Assembly (NCBI GenBank): GCA_025084515.1
Contig: JAJAGP010002217.1
Location: 63,937 to 127,936, forward strand
From: Ancistrus triradiatus
Lineage: Eukaryota; Chordata; Actinopteri; Siluriformes; Loricariidae
Direction of reading: 5' to 3'
Length of the DNA: 64,000 nt
Both the position numbers and the translations under genes were made by a program. This document shows positions 42,840 through 53,825 of this stretch, piece by piece. Numbering within the stretch: the first letter of the stretch is position 1; each line of letters opens with the position of its first letter. Below the pieces are notes generated by a model that saw nothing but the letters and a program-made list of their open reading frames with translations, was not told where the DNA came from and made no database searches.

Positions 42840-43025
42840 CTCAGTTCAGGGCCAATTTAGCATAATCACTTAACCAACAGCTTGTGTTTGGACTGTGGGA
42901 GGAAACCAGAGTAACCCCACACGGACATGAGGAGAACATGCAGATTCCACACAGACTCCACCTGGGGATCAAACCCAGGACCTTCTTGCTGTGAGGCGAC
43001 AGTGCTACTCACCAGGCTGCCCCAT
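42840..43025 (-). repeat. SINE family B, reversed
   Basis: GGGATCAAACCCAGGACCTT (reverse of a box-B-like head), GAGAACATGCAGATTCCACA, TTGTGTTTGGACTGTGGGAG. Confidence 0.65.
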
Positions 43026-43134
43026 AACGGAGGACATTGTAGCCATATGAAAGCATGACACTATGAAACACATACCAATCTGATTATAAAATTAAGCAAT
43101 AGTACACTAGATGACGCTATTAATGTTAATATTA

Positions 43135-43275
43135 TCAGTCAGAAATGTAAAGGGAGAGTTATAGAGCATCAGCAGCTTCTTTGGATTAAGAGCTGGACCT
43201 TAACAGAATGAATGAACCTCCGATCAGCCGCAGATGATCGAACCAACAAAACTCTCCCTTTACATTTCTGACTGA
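43135..43275. repeat. 141-bp foldback element with perfect 26-bp arms
   Basis: 43,135-43,160 and 43,250-43,275 are exact inverted complements (TCAGTCAGAAATGTAAAGGG...). It lies about 550 bp upstream of the TRIM start codon and may be in its promoter or 5' UTR region. Confidence 0.85.
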
Positions 43276-43820
43276 TTCATAAAAGACATCAGTGTTGTTG
43301 CTCTTCAGCTAAGCTGGGAGTCCAGGACATTTGATTTTCTGTACTGACTTTGTATCTCTGCCTTTCCAGTGCATCCAAATCCTTGTCCAGCTGGTCATTA
43401 ATAGCTTCATCTTCCAAATTTAAATTGAAGAAAATATTTTCAAATCCAGTAGATTTTATAAGCTCATCATAATGTATTTTGCCAGTCTTTTACTTGTATA
43501 ATTATAACGTTGCTGTTTTGTTATGGCTGGCATCGTTGCTAGATTACGTGTACAGTATATGGTGGAGTAATTCTTGAAGAGCTTCGGTCAGCTACACGGT
43601 TACAGAGTCTTCTGCTTCCAAACTCCACTGGAATTTATTTTAAACATTTTAAATTCACTGAAAACCGTAACTTCTTATTGAACGAAACAAAACTATAGGG
43701 ACAAATCACCTTTACAATGGAATTATTACATATAAGTAACATATAACAAAGTATGTCATTTGAACATGAAAAAAACTAGTGTGCATTTGTCATTCATTTA
43801 TTTATTTGTCTCAAACAGAA

Positions 43821-44405
43821 ATGGCCGCCAAGCAGTCCCTGATCCCACTCCTTCTCCCACAGGATGAGCTGTTGTGCTCTATCTGCCAAGAGCTCATTAA
43901 CAACCCTGTGACAATACCATGTGGGCACAACTTTTGCTTGTTCTGTATCAAAACCCATATGAGCAAATCATATTCTTCCAACTGCCCCCATTGTCGCAAA
44001 AAGTTCTCGACAAAGCCAGATCTTACATCCAACACCATTCTCTGTTCCATCATGGAGTATGTAGAAAATGTGTGGCCAAGTCCTGAAATGCTCAGTTCAC
44101 CCGAGAAAACTATTAGCTGCAATGTCTGCGAGGAGGGACGTGAGCTGCCTGCAGTCAAGACCTGTGTGACATGTCTAGCTAGCTTTTGCAGCGTGCATGT
44201 AACACCCCATACAACAAGCCAGGCCCTGGCCAAACACTGCTTGTGCACACCAGTCGAGGACATCGCAGAGCTGCTGTGCAAGAAGCATGGCAAACTTCTC
44301 GAGCTATACTGCATGATCCACAGGACTGCCATCTGCTGGCAGTGCACAACAAAGCACCGCAACTGCAACACACGCACAGTGGAAGAAATGAGGACAGACT
44401 GGAAG
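43821..44405 (+). CDS. TRIM exon 1 (coding): RING and B-boxes
   Basis: RING: ELLCSICQELINNPVTIPCG, then HNFCLFCIKTH and NCPHCRKKF, with C3HC4 spacing. B-box1: SCNVCEEGRELP, TCVTCLASFCSVHVTPH. B-box2: LCKKHGKLLELYCMIHRT and CWQCTTKHRNC. A TTTGTCTCAAACAG acceptor two bases before ATG implies an untranslated upstream exon. Donor GGAAG|GTGACA, phase 0. Confidence 0.92.
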
Positions 44406-47400
44406 GTGACATGGAAGTAGTCTTTATCATTCAGATCTAGAGTGGTACCTCACTTTCCGTCATTAATGAATTCCAGAAGTCTTGTCGAGGAATAATATAA
44501 ATTGAATTGAAAGGCATTATATACATTCATGGAGTTGTTCATGGGCTCCCTGATTTACGATGGGGATATGTTCTGACAAATGCATCATAAGTTAAACGTA
44601 TCATGAACTGAGGAGTTTAACGAGTGTTTGGTATAGTGTTTGAGTGTTTGTATCATAGCGGAGATATAGAAAGGATACTATGATAAATAATGATAAGTAA
44701 GTTCATGTTCAGAACACGTACATTAACCTACAGTTCTACAGTTGGCCAAAGTCATTAACACAAAGCTTATTTTATAATAAAGTGTTGAAAAATCTCATGT
44801 AATTTAGTGAGTAATGGATTGAAAGTGAAAAGTAAAAGCAAAACACTTACTCTATTGATGAACTCTGTGAACTAGCATGCTAAGTTAACTGCAGCCTGTG
44901 CTCTGGAGCATTCAATTCCTGTTTTGCTTTCAGTTTGCTCTTATAATCTAACCTTTTTAGGACCCATGGAGACTTATTTACAATAAGAAAACAGTACTGT
45001 AGATGTAAAAATTACTGTAGTACTGGAAAAAACACAAACAAAATGGTGGCGATCTTCTCCGAGGGCTATTGTGAATCTGAATCACTGAATCACTGTGTAC
45101 TGAATTGTGACTTGTGAATCATGGATTGTGAATCGAGTTTCGGCTGAAACAAGTCCACTCATACAAGTTTAAGCAAGTGCGCCGAGTACAGACCAAACGA
45201 CGAGAACCAAAACAAATTTTTCTAGTTAAAATGGGTTGAGAACTGAGGTACCACTGTATTTATGGATATTAATTTAAAGTAATTATGTACATTTAAATTT
45301 GTTTAACATATATTACTTGGGCTTTAAACTAAACACGTTTTGCACATATTTACTGCCAATGCACTGCTTAGCTACTGTCCTGTCACATGTTAATGAGGAA
45401 TGATAAAGAATGACTGAAGTTGTGGAGACCAAGTCAGGTATCACAAAACATGTGTTATATGTTCCCAGAGTCAGCAGCATCAGTTAAACTTTAATTGTGT
45501 AGCATTTTGTTCAACTGCATGCACATGTAACATGAGATTACTATTGTTAGTATTAGATTACCATATAAGTCTTAAAATCCCTAGACTTTTTAACCCTGTC
45601 CTTATCCTGTTCAGGTTCACAGAGTGGGTGCAGGAGAGGTCTGGGCCCTGTCCTAGATTTTACTGGGCTCAGCAGGGGTCGCTGTTGCAGCACCGGGTGA
45701 TGATATCCCCATCCACCTCTCCTTAGTAAGACACAAGCATTGCCAGGACTGCCAGGAATTCAGGTTACTCTGGTGGTGGACTATGGAATTGCCAGAACAA
45801 AAAAGATATGCTAAAGCTCAAAAAAATTCGCTTCAAGATCTGGGGAAAAGAGTATTATGGAGTGACAACTCCAAGTTTCAAATTTTTGGGTCCAATCATC
45901 AACAATATGTTATATATGGTTATTATACCATTGCTAAACAACAAATCTAACAGTGGCCTAATACTTTTGTACAGTACTGTATAAGGTATACCTAAGTTAA
46001 TCTGGAATTTCAAAAACTTCCTTTTTTTTTAACATTCCTTTAAAAAGATTTGTAATTTACTTTTTGCACTTATCAACTCAACAAACACCTGCTGTATGTT
46101 CATCATAATAACATACTTCCTATCACAAACTCAAACTGTTCTTTCAGGCTGAGATAAAGCCGGTTGAACTAGGAGTTCAGGACAGACAGGATGCTACTGA
46201 TGAAGCCCTGGAAACTTTAGAAATGATGTCTGATGGTATAAAGGTCAGTCCCATTATGTCTGTCATAGTGAAGAAGCATTTTCATGATTTATTTTAGAGA
46301 TATTGCAAATGACAATTAAACAGAAGTTTCAGACATCATGCATCATAACGTGAACTTGGTGTGTTTGTTTGTATTTATTATTAGCTGTTATTATTCCTAT
46401 TCCTAATTGTATAATCTCACTTTTACCGTGCAGTATTTAAAGATTATTTTTACAGGTGGATTCCGTTTACGCTGATGATCAGTTTCAGAAGATTTTTAAT
46501 TTAAAAGTCTATGGGACCACCAGCGTAGCTAGTTTTGTAGCTCTTAGTTAATCCAGAATCCATTCATCTCAGCTTTGCTGTGCAGTATTTTTACAACTGA
46601 CTTTCCATTGACAGGTAATATAGGATAATTAATTTTAGTCTGTATATTACTATATTTCATGTTATTGATTCTATTTTTTAGATATGTTCTGTCTTTTAAT
46701 TTTTACTTTAGCTTCTTTTTAAATTATAATTATTTGTTTAAACTATTATTAAAACCTTATTAATTAAATTTACTTTAATTCTTATGTATATCATCTAGGC
46801 TGCCCAAGGAGCAAGGTTTCTTTAATATTTAGGGACTTTTTGCTTACCACCATCACTCCAGGTTTGCTCAGTTAGCGCTTTGGGCCAAGATTTTTGTAAC
46901 AAATTGCTATATGAATAAAATTTCACTTTGACATCATCAAGTTCATGCCCCGCTCAATCATACTGGATGGCCATAGTCATTGGATCCTGTTCACTCCCTT
47001 TACTGTCCATTATTCTGTCACACCCACAGTTAGCATTGTTGGATTTGACATTCAACAACTTGTTTTTAATCCTTAGGATGCTGCAGAGAAGATGAAAGCG
47101 GATCTGTATCTCAGTTTCAAGACTCTGATAAACACCATTGAATGTGCTCAGCAAAAAGCCCTAGGATTCATTGAGACAGAGGAGCTGGAGGCTCTTCAAC
47201 AAATAGAGGAGCAGAAGAAGCGGCTGGATAATCATAAGCTTTCCATATCACTACTCAACGATAAGATCACCGAGTGCCTAAGCAATGAATCTTACTTCAA
47301 CTATAGTCTGGTTAGTAGGAGGCAATGCATTCAAACCCCAGTATCTGTATCTGATATAACCCCAATATCTGAAATCACAGTATCTGATCCACAATAATGT

Positions 47401-50400
47401 ATGAGTTCTTTTATTTCCCCTCACCACTATTCAAATGACCAGGCTGCTATTACGATTGAATTATCTAAAAATGAAACCTGAGTGATCAAATTCAGCACAA
47501 AGTGTGTGAGTGTCTGTGTAACTTAAATGATAATGAAGATTTGTCACAATGGTATTTTACCTCTACCTGCATCTTCCCATTCCTCCCTATCAGTAATCAG
47601 TAATCAGAAATGACACTTGTATACAGTGATTAATTTTTAGATAAAGTAGTGAAGAAACTCATGTGGAACACTCAAGTACCCTCAGGGTGGAACACAGCAG
47701 ACACAAACGCATACACAGACAGACAAACAAACGTCCACACACACACACAAAACTGTGTGTGAAAGAGAGAAAGACAGAGTGTATGTGGTGGCTTAACGGT
47801 TAAGGTACTGGACTATGAATCAGAGGGTCCAGGGTTCAAATCTCACCTCTGTCAAGCTGCCACTGTTGGGTCCTTGAGCAAGGCCCTTAACCCCCAATTG
47901 GTTGGACTGTGTCAATTGTAAGTCTGGGTAAGTGACACAACTGTAAATGTATGAGAGTGAGAGAGAGCATGAAAGTCTCTTGCAACATCACCAAAAGTAT
48001 GAAGGCTTTTGAAAATTTCAGAACGAGGTAGGGATTTTCTCATAAGAAATAATGGATGTTGGGCTCCTATGAGCCAAATAGTCATTATCCGAGCCATTTC
48101 TGCAAATAAGATACATTCAGATAATGGGATTTGACTGATTTGTTCCTCCAAATGTTCCAATTGATGATTCATTATTTTAAATTGCTGATGTTTTGTTTCT
48201 GTTATACAGCCTTTACCACTATTGCCTCCTGAGGTGAGTCAGCTAGAGGATATTCAGATGGATGGCTATGCTGTGGAGAAAATGATCTTGGACATTCAAC
48301 ACCTCAACAGTAGTTTGGAATCTCAGCTTTGCACCTTGCTGGAAAGAAGGGACAACATTCAAGAAAGGGGTATGGCAAATTTTGTTCCGATTTTCAATAC
48401 CTAAAGTCTTTAAATCATTTGGTCATTTTCGTTACTTAATGAGCTTTCTAATTACAGATTTGGAACTGGGTGACTACAGGGTTTTCAGCGGGCACAGCAA
48501 ACGACGATGCAACCTTTTGAAATGTAAGAATGTGATGTTTGTAATGTGGGGGTATCCTCAATCATGATCACTGCAGACCCAGCTCCCACACCAGGTAGTA
48601 CTGGTGACTCAGGAACCTGTCCCTAGTGATGTAAGAGAGGTAATCCAGTGAAATATCTTCTGAGACCAGAAACTGTATGCAGCACAGCAACCTGAACTTA
48701 TGATGCCATTAATCAAAACATCATGAAAATAAACCTGGACTTATATGCTACCAGTAACCCAAACCACAGTTCTCTCTACAGTCCTTACTACTGGTGCTCT
48801 GTACAGTTTCAGGTCTCAGTGTGTATGCACCAGATTACCTCTTGCATCAGCAGGGACAGGTTCCTGAATTTCTAGTGCTACTCGGGGAGGGAACTTTGTC
48901 TGATGTTGCCATGTGACAAGACCAAAGGTGTAGAGTTGGGCAGTATGACGGTATCCCGGGATACCACGGTATTCAAACATGGTGTTGGTATTCTAAAAAT
49001 GTGACACCAAATTTCTGCTTCACCTGCTGGATTAACTTACTTGGATTTTTAAAGCACAACTGGAGCAGTCAAAAAACAGCAGTCTTTGGACAATCATGTT
49101 GTTATTGACATACTGTATAATGATCACTAGATGGCGCCAAAGAGTTTGAATGCATGATCAACTTGCGTTCGTCCTATGTTTCAGCATTTTAATTGGTGTG
49201 GTGAAGCTGTTCGATCATGCGCGTCCGTGCAATTATTGCCTGATGTATTTGAGACAATGCTATTTTATTTTACAAGGGGGGAATTTAGTCAAATGTAACT
49301 GAAAATTAAGTGACTTATAAAAGGCAACTTATAAGTGTAAAAAATGCAGAGCCGTTTAGGAGCCGAAAGAGTCGACTCACTAAAAATAATTGGCATCATT
49401 ACTTATGAACTTCTTCAGCTATCACACAAACGCGAATACAAATGTACACACATCTTTGCTGCGCTGATTTTGACTGTTATATTAAAAGGAATATAAAGAC
49501 ATTAGTGTTAAATATGAGATATAATGTTAGATATAATGTTAAAAAGTATATCCGGCGCTATATTCAAAACATTCAGGGCTCGAGTGCTGGTGAAAAAAGA
49601 CCTGACGACTCCCCTACCTTGTTCTGACTTATTGATTTTTAGTTGTTTTGTGTGGAAAGTGGTCAGTGAGTGATGTTGACGTTCTGTTTTAGGTGTTGTC
49701 ATAAAACGTGAATACGGTCATTTGTATACATAAATAAATACATATACGTATATAAAGTTCGTCGGAAAGACGGTATGACGGTATGAGGAACGTCAATACC
49801 ACACAACCCTACAAAGGTTTCCCCACATTACAGTGTTACTAAAGCACTATGGTTGTAGTAATTTGTGCTACTGAAAGACAAGTTACCTAAAAAAGGTAAA
49901 TCATACAACCAGAGTGACAGTGCTGAACATCTAGGCAAGCAATCCAGTTATCACAGTCCAGTCGTTTTGCATCAGATGGCATTAAGCTGCCAGTTTCCGA
50001 AGTTCCCCAGAAAAAATGTACTGTGAATTTTCATGGTTAAACTGTGAATTGCTTGACAGTTTTAATGTGAACTTTCGCAATTTGACCATGAAGTTCACAG
50101 TTGTACTATGAATTTCGGTGGTAATTTGGCCACTTCATGGTTCTACTGTCAGATTTCACAGTACATTTTTTCCTGGGTTTGTAACTATCAAACCAGAAAC
50201 TGTCTGGTAACTATCCAGACTCTATCGAGTGGCAACTCTTAAGGCAGGTGGAGGACAGCTTTTGGTGTGAGCCTGACCTGGGGATACAACCCAGGCAACT
50301 AGATACTGCTTTTGTCCAGCAGCTGCCTCTTGCCACTGGGATGGCAAGTTGCCATAGTGTATTAAAATGAATAGTAAATAAACAACAGCCAATTTAATAG

Positions 50401-51155
50401 GTGGTGCAGAAGTCTAATTTACTTAAAACTTTTTTTTCTCATTTGTAGACTGCAGTGGAGTTACCTTTGATCTGGTGACTGCTAGTGCCTCGGTGCTGTT
50501 TTCAGAGGATGGCCTGGTTGCCACAGTGGAGCATAGTGGGCTTCTCGGCTGGAAAGACTACCACGTCAACCCAGATATGGGCTTTAGGGTGCTGTGCTCT
50601 CAGGAGTTCAGCATGGGGCAACATTACTGGGAAGTACAGCCACCAGAGGACATGGACAGCAACTGGGCTGTGGGCGTAGCATACAAAACCATACAGGAGT
50701 GCTACCAGAGCTTGGGCCAAGACAAGACCTCCTGGTGTGTCAAGTGGCAAAACAAAGGGAACTACCAGGATAAGAATGAGATGTGCAGTGGTTTGGAAGA
50801 AACAACAGCCGGAGAAACCAGAAACACACAAACTAAGAAAGGTGTTCACACATTTGATAGCAAGGCAGACAAAACTACAGTGGAGGAAGACACTAACCAG
50901 AGCAAAACCAGCACTGGGTTCTTTGCCTCCCATAACCAGACAATGCAGTTAATTTCGGAGAAGCCCCCATTGAAGATTGGTGTCCTACTGGACTGTGATC
51001 AAGGCAGGTTGTCCTTTTTTTCAGTGTCTGACACAAAAGTCAGACTTTGCCATATGTTTCAGGCCTTGTTTTCTGCCCCTGTCTGCCCTGCTGTCTGGCT
51101 AAGGGATCCAGCAAAAACCATGGCTATTAGTAGACGACTATTTAATGCAGAGTGA
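43821..51155 (+). CDS. TRIM-family E3 ubiquitin ligase (RING, two B-boxes, coiled coil, PRY-SPRY), 5 exons, 593 residues
   Basis: Exons 43,821-44,405, 46,148-46,243, 47,077-47,310, 48,210-48,369 and 50,449-51,155 join in frame without stops. Order: RING (Cys19 to Cys58), B-box1 (from Cys100), B-box2 (from Cys153), coiled coil (about 196-350), PRY-SPRY (about 359-593). TRIMs transfer ubiquitin through the RING, dimerise by the coiled coil and recognise targets by the SPRY; many act in antiviral signalling. The SPRY end (MFQALFSAPVCPAVWL) resembles TRIM65, while the double B-box resembles TRIM25/TRIM47 and fish finTRIMs, so no symbol is given. The start at 43,821 has a good context (GAAATGGCC). 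The upstream ATG at 43,779 is in frame, but a splice acceptor lies between them. Confidence 0.9.
44448..45262 (+). mobile_element. Tigger/pogo-like non-autonomous element, longest copy
   Basis: AGTGGTACCTCACTTTCCGT at the left, GAACTGAGGTACCACTGTA at the right. It contains all blocks seen in the other three copies. In TRIM intron 1. No transposase ORF. Confidence 0.78.
45263..46147. other. TRIM intron 1 remainder
   Basis: Mostly anonymous. 45,590-45,690 resembles the SINE family B tail; 45,780-45,985 resembles a Tc1-like terminal region (GGGAAAAGAGTATTATGGAG). No exon needed here by phase. Confidence 0.4.
46148..46243 (+). CDS. TRIM exon 2: 96-bp coiled-coil exon
   Basis: Acceptor TTCTTTCAG|GCTGAG, donor ATAAAG|GTCAGT, 32 codons phase 0/0. 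The product starts AEIKPVELGVQDRQDATDEA. A 96-bp exon followed by a 231-234-bp exon is the standard TRIM coiled-coil layout. Confidence 0.88.
46244..47076. other. TRIM intron 2, nothing recognised
   Basis: AT-rich; a short L2-like 3' UTR echo (AGGCTGCCCAAGGAGCAAGG) lies near 46,797-46,920. Confidence 0.4.
47077..47310 (+). CDS. TRIM exon 3: 234-bp coiled-coil exon
   Basis: Acceptor AATCCTTAG|GATGCT, donor AGTCTG|GTTAGT. It encodes DAAEKMKADLYLSFKTLINT and GFIETEELEALQQIEEQKKR; heptad-like, charged and helical. Confidence 0.9.
47787..47950 (+). repeat. SINE family A, in TRIM intron 3
   Basis: GGTGGCTTAACGGTTAAGGT, box-B-like GGGTTCAAATCTC, CACTGTTGGGTCCTTGAGCA. Confidence 0.75.
48210..48369 (+). 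CDS. TRIM exon 4: end of coiled coil and linker
   Basis: Acceptor GTTATACAG|CCTTTA, donor GAAAGG|GGTATGG region (GT at 48,370). It encodes PLPLLPPEVSQLEDIQMDGY and MILDIQHLNSSLESQLCTLL. It leaves phase 1, which matches exon 5 directly. A 22-bp acceptor/donor-flanked stretch at 48,458-48,479 would break the frame and was not used. Confidence 0.8.
48931..49811. mobile_element. Non-autonomous hAT-like element, in TRIM intron 4
   Basis: Ends TAGAGTTGGGCAGTATGACG and, inverted, TAGGGTTGTGTGGTATTGAC. The 8-bp flanks CAAAGGTG (48,923-48,930) and CAAAGGTT (49,812-49,819) are a near-perfect hAT target duplication. Confidence 0.75.
50006..50177. repeat. About 170-bp foldback MITE, in TRIM intron 4
   Basis: CCCAGAAAAAATGTACTGTG at the left, CACAGTACATTTTTTCCTGG at the right. 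The interior also repeats GTGAA/TTCAC motifs. Confidence 0.8.
50449..51155 (+). CDS. TRIM exon 5: PRY-SPRY (B30.2) domain and stop
   Basis: Acceptor TCATTTGTAG|ACTGCA. SPRY landmarks in order: VTFDLVTASASVLFSEDG, FSMGQHYWEV, WAVGVAYKTI, SWCVKW, IGVLLDCDQGRLSFFSV, FSAPVCPAVWL. Between SWCVKW and GFFASHNQ sits about 55 polar residues (ETRNTQTKKG, KADKTTVEEDTNQSK), longer than the usual SPRY loop. Stop TGA at 51,153. Confidence 0.92.
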
Positions 51156-52440
51156 TTTGAAAAAAAAATATGGTATATTAACAATCCATTCAGCTTTAAT
51201 GTTTCAGTGCCTTTTTCTGTTGACTGGCTTACTGAGATTATTTTAAATAGCATTTTAGACTGGAGTTTCTTTATGGAAGAATAGTTCAGTAGTCTAAATG
51301 TAAAGTTAAAATAAAATAAAAAAGTTTACTTTGTTTAACATCGCATCAGCATCAGGTTACATCTATACTAGTCAGACACATTCACACTGGGCCAAACCAA
51401 GCAATGAACTTAATGCTTGTCTTTGGGATGTGGGAAGAAACCAGAGTACCTGTAGTAAACCCACACACAGAGGGTGAAAATGCAAACGCTAAACAGGGAG
51501 TCTGAGGTCGGGATCAAACTGGGGATCTCTGTGAGGCATCCACACTAACCTGTTATCACCATTGTACCACCCACACCAAGTACGCACTTAAATGTACCTG
51601 CTCTATAAATTTGAGATATGTAGTATCTACTTTTCAACCATTTTAGACCACACGAATGAGGGCCAAAATCTTCTTTAAAAGCCATTCCCCGTTAATGAAT
51701 ACCAGACTTTAGTCAAGAACAATTCGCTTTGTGTGTTCTTTTATGTGCCCAACAGATGGTGCTAAAAGTCAGTACATACTCAATACTAAGTCGCGTACCC
51801 ACTGCATGTGTGTGCTTTTTCCTGGTTTGTTTTTGTTCAGTAAGTTTCTGATATTGTATTGATACAACAAATAAATAAATAAAAATGCCTACTAGTTTCC
51901 AAGCTAATTTGTGTTGAGAATTATTTTGTGTGTAACTGAGGCACACAACATTAGAATAAATGTTTGCAGAGAACCTAATTTAAATCTCAAAATTCAAAGA
52001 TTGTTCCTCAAGGACCATGGGCCAGCAGACAAGAAGAGATTACAGTCATATATATATATCAAACAATATAAAGTGCACATAATACAATGACAAGTGCTGC
52101 ATTGTGGAGAGTCTACAATGAGTCTACAATGCACAGGAGAGTCTAGAATGCATTGTAAGGAGACCAGATAAATATTATTACGTTAACCAACAGTCTTAAT
52201 CCTGTTAACCTTGAGCAAATGCTTTGTTTATTTCATTTATCCATCATCAAGATGAAAATCTCCATCTGAGTTTAAGCTAAGGGAGGGTTTGTCTATATTA
52301 AAAAAATAATTTGTCTTTTCGTTTTTTCCGTTTGTGTATATTTGTGTAACTGAATATGCAAATTATATTTGCATTTTAAGTCAACATATTCATTTAAGAT
52401 TACAGCATGTTAGAGGTCCTACCTTCTGATCGAAGCTAGA
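51156..52440. other. TRIM 3' flank and intergenic
   Basis: A possible 3' UTR with AAATAAAATAAAA near 51,310 (candidate polyadenylation signal). The SINE at 51,405 follows, then anonymous AT-rich DNA. Confidence 0.45.
51405..51580 (-). repeat. SINE family B, reversed
   Basis: GATGTGGGAAGAAACCAGAG, TAAACCCACACACAGAGG and GGGATCAAACTGGGGAT show the reversed head and body of the family. Confidence 0.6.
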
Positions 52441-53220
52441 GGGCAGCGTAATCTCGTTGCTCGTCAGCTCCGCACCTGGGCAGTTTGACCCTGTGCCTGA
52501 GCGTTTAGCGCCGCCTAGCCTTGTACTAAAGCACGCCGCGCCCATAAGCTCTGCATCTGAGCTCGTAAGCTCCATGCCTGAGCATTTAGCGCCACCTAGC
52601 CTCGTACCAGAGCAAGATCGATTCCTGTGCCGCGATCGACGGTTCCGATCCCCGCGCCACGGTCACCAAGACCGATTTCTGCTCCGCGATCGTCGGTCCT
52701 GATCTCCGCGCCACGGTCACTAATACTGATCCCTCAACTGTCAGCGGCGGGCTCCGCCCTTGAGCTGGTCAGGTTGGTCCTCAAGCTCAAGCCAAGCCTT
52801 GCATTTGGCTTGGCCAGCCCCGCCCTCCCGTTCAGCCCCCGTATTGAGGCTTGCACTGCTTACCTGGGTCTCTCAGTGTGCCAGACGCTCAACCCTGATC
52901 TCTGGCAGCCGGCACTATTGGGCCCGCCCATCAGTAAGCGGCTTAATTGTGGCAAATATGCAACACCTGCTACTTCTGGCTATTTAAGAGCTTCGCCAGT
53001 CACAGTAGGTGTTGCACCATTGCGATCCACACGCTGCGTATGCCCCCCGATCGACGGCACTATTTTTGGAAGCGATTCCTGGCAGCAGCATGTTTTGAGA
53101 GAGCTCACCCGTCTCCCCTGCTCGTACAGAGCACCCGCGCTTTTTCCTGTTTTGTTTTATTTCTTTTGTGAGAGACAGAGGACGGACTGGACCCGCCAAG
53201 GGGTTCAGTTCCCGTAACGC
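52440..53220 (+). mobile_element. GC-rich block with minisatellites and a TATA-like box: probable LTR or retroelement promoter
   Basis: An 81-bp repeat (CCTGAGCGTTTAGCGCC at 52,496 and CCTGAGCATTTAGCGCC at 52,577) is followed by a shorter repeat (CGCGATCGACGGTTCCGATC, CGCGATCGTCGGTCCTGATC). The open frame at 52,627-53,217 just reads the repeats (IPAPRSPRPISAPRSS) and has no known domain. CTATTTAAGAGC (52,980) looks like a core promoter of an LTR. Identity unsure. Confidence 0.4.
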
Positions 53221-53279
53221 TGGGAAGCATGAGGTAAAATTGTCAGGAAAGTAGATTTAGCGTAGGGGAAGCTTATTCG

Positions 53280-53565
53280 CTTTTATTTCTCCACCGCCTC
53301 TGCGCTCAACTGCTTCTCCCTCTCCCTTCCTGGCGCTGCCCGCCGTTCTGCACCTGCGCGCCTGACACAGGCTTTCTTTAACGCTGCACACGTGCCGTGC
53401 ACGCGTTTGGCTCGCGCCCCCCGCTTTGTCTCTGGGCTGGCGCGTGCGTGGGATTCCCCCCGCCTTCCTCTGCCTCGCTCTCTGGAGCGCGGCTCTGGGC
53501 TTCTGAGCGCAATCAGCGGATTCGCTGATAGTTGCCTTCCACGCAGAAGCTCAGTTTTTCTTTGT
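53280..53565. other. CpG-rich segment, unassigned
   Basis: GC- and CpG-rich (GCACACGTGCCGTGCACGCG and neighbours), unlike the AT-rich surroundings. It resembles in composition the L2 5' UTR at 55,285 but I see no clear alignment. It could be a retroelement 5' end or a true CpG island. Confidence 0.35.
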
Positions 53566-53717
53566 TATTTATTCATTTATATTTGATTAACTTTTGTTTA
53601 ATTTCTTTTATTTATTTCAGTTCATTATTAACATCTGGAGCTAACTGCACTTGTCCCAACCCTTACTTTTCAGTTTAGACGATTTGTCATTGTTTTAAAT
53701 ATGGCGAACCGTAACAC

Positions 53718-53825
53718 GGCACTTAGCAGATGCCCTTTTCCAGAGCAACTTACCACTGACAAAGTCATATATTGCATAATCCAAGCAACTGTAAGGCCTT
53801 GCTCAAGGCCCTTGGCACAACAGAA
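53718..53825 (-). repeat. SINE family A fragment
   Basis: GGCACTTAGCAGATGCCCTT and CCAGAGCAACTTACCACTGA, the family's conserved tail, reversed. Confidence 0.6.

Noticed and set aside
48458..48479. 22-bp micro-exon between TRIM exons 4 and 5
   Set aside because: It has an acceptor and a donor, and many TRIM genes have a 23-bp exon here. Including these 22 bp shifts the SPRY frame, whereas joining exon 4 directly to exon 5 is in phase.
52627..53217. 196-codon open frame as a protein gene
   Set aside because: Its text follows GC-rich tandem repeats, with no recognisable domain, signal or splice partner; the frame is probably open because of base composition.
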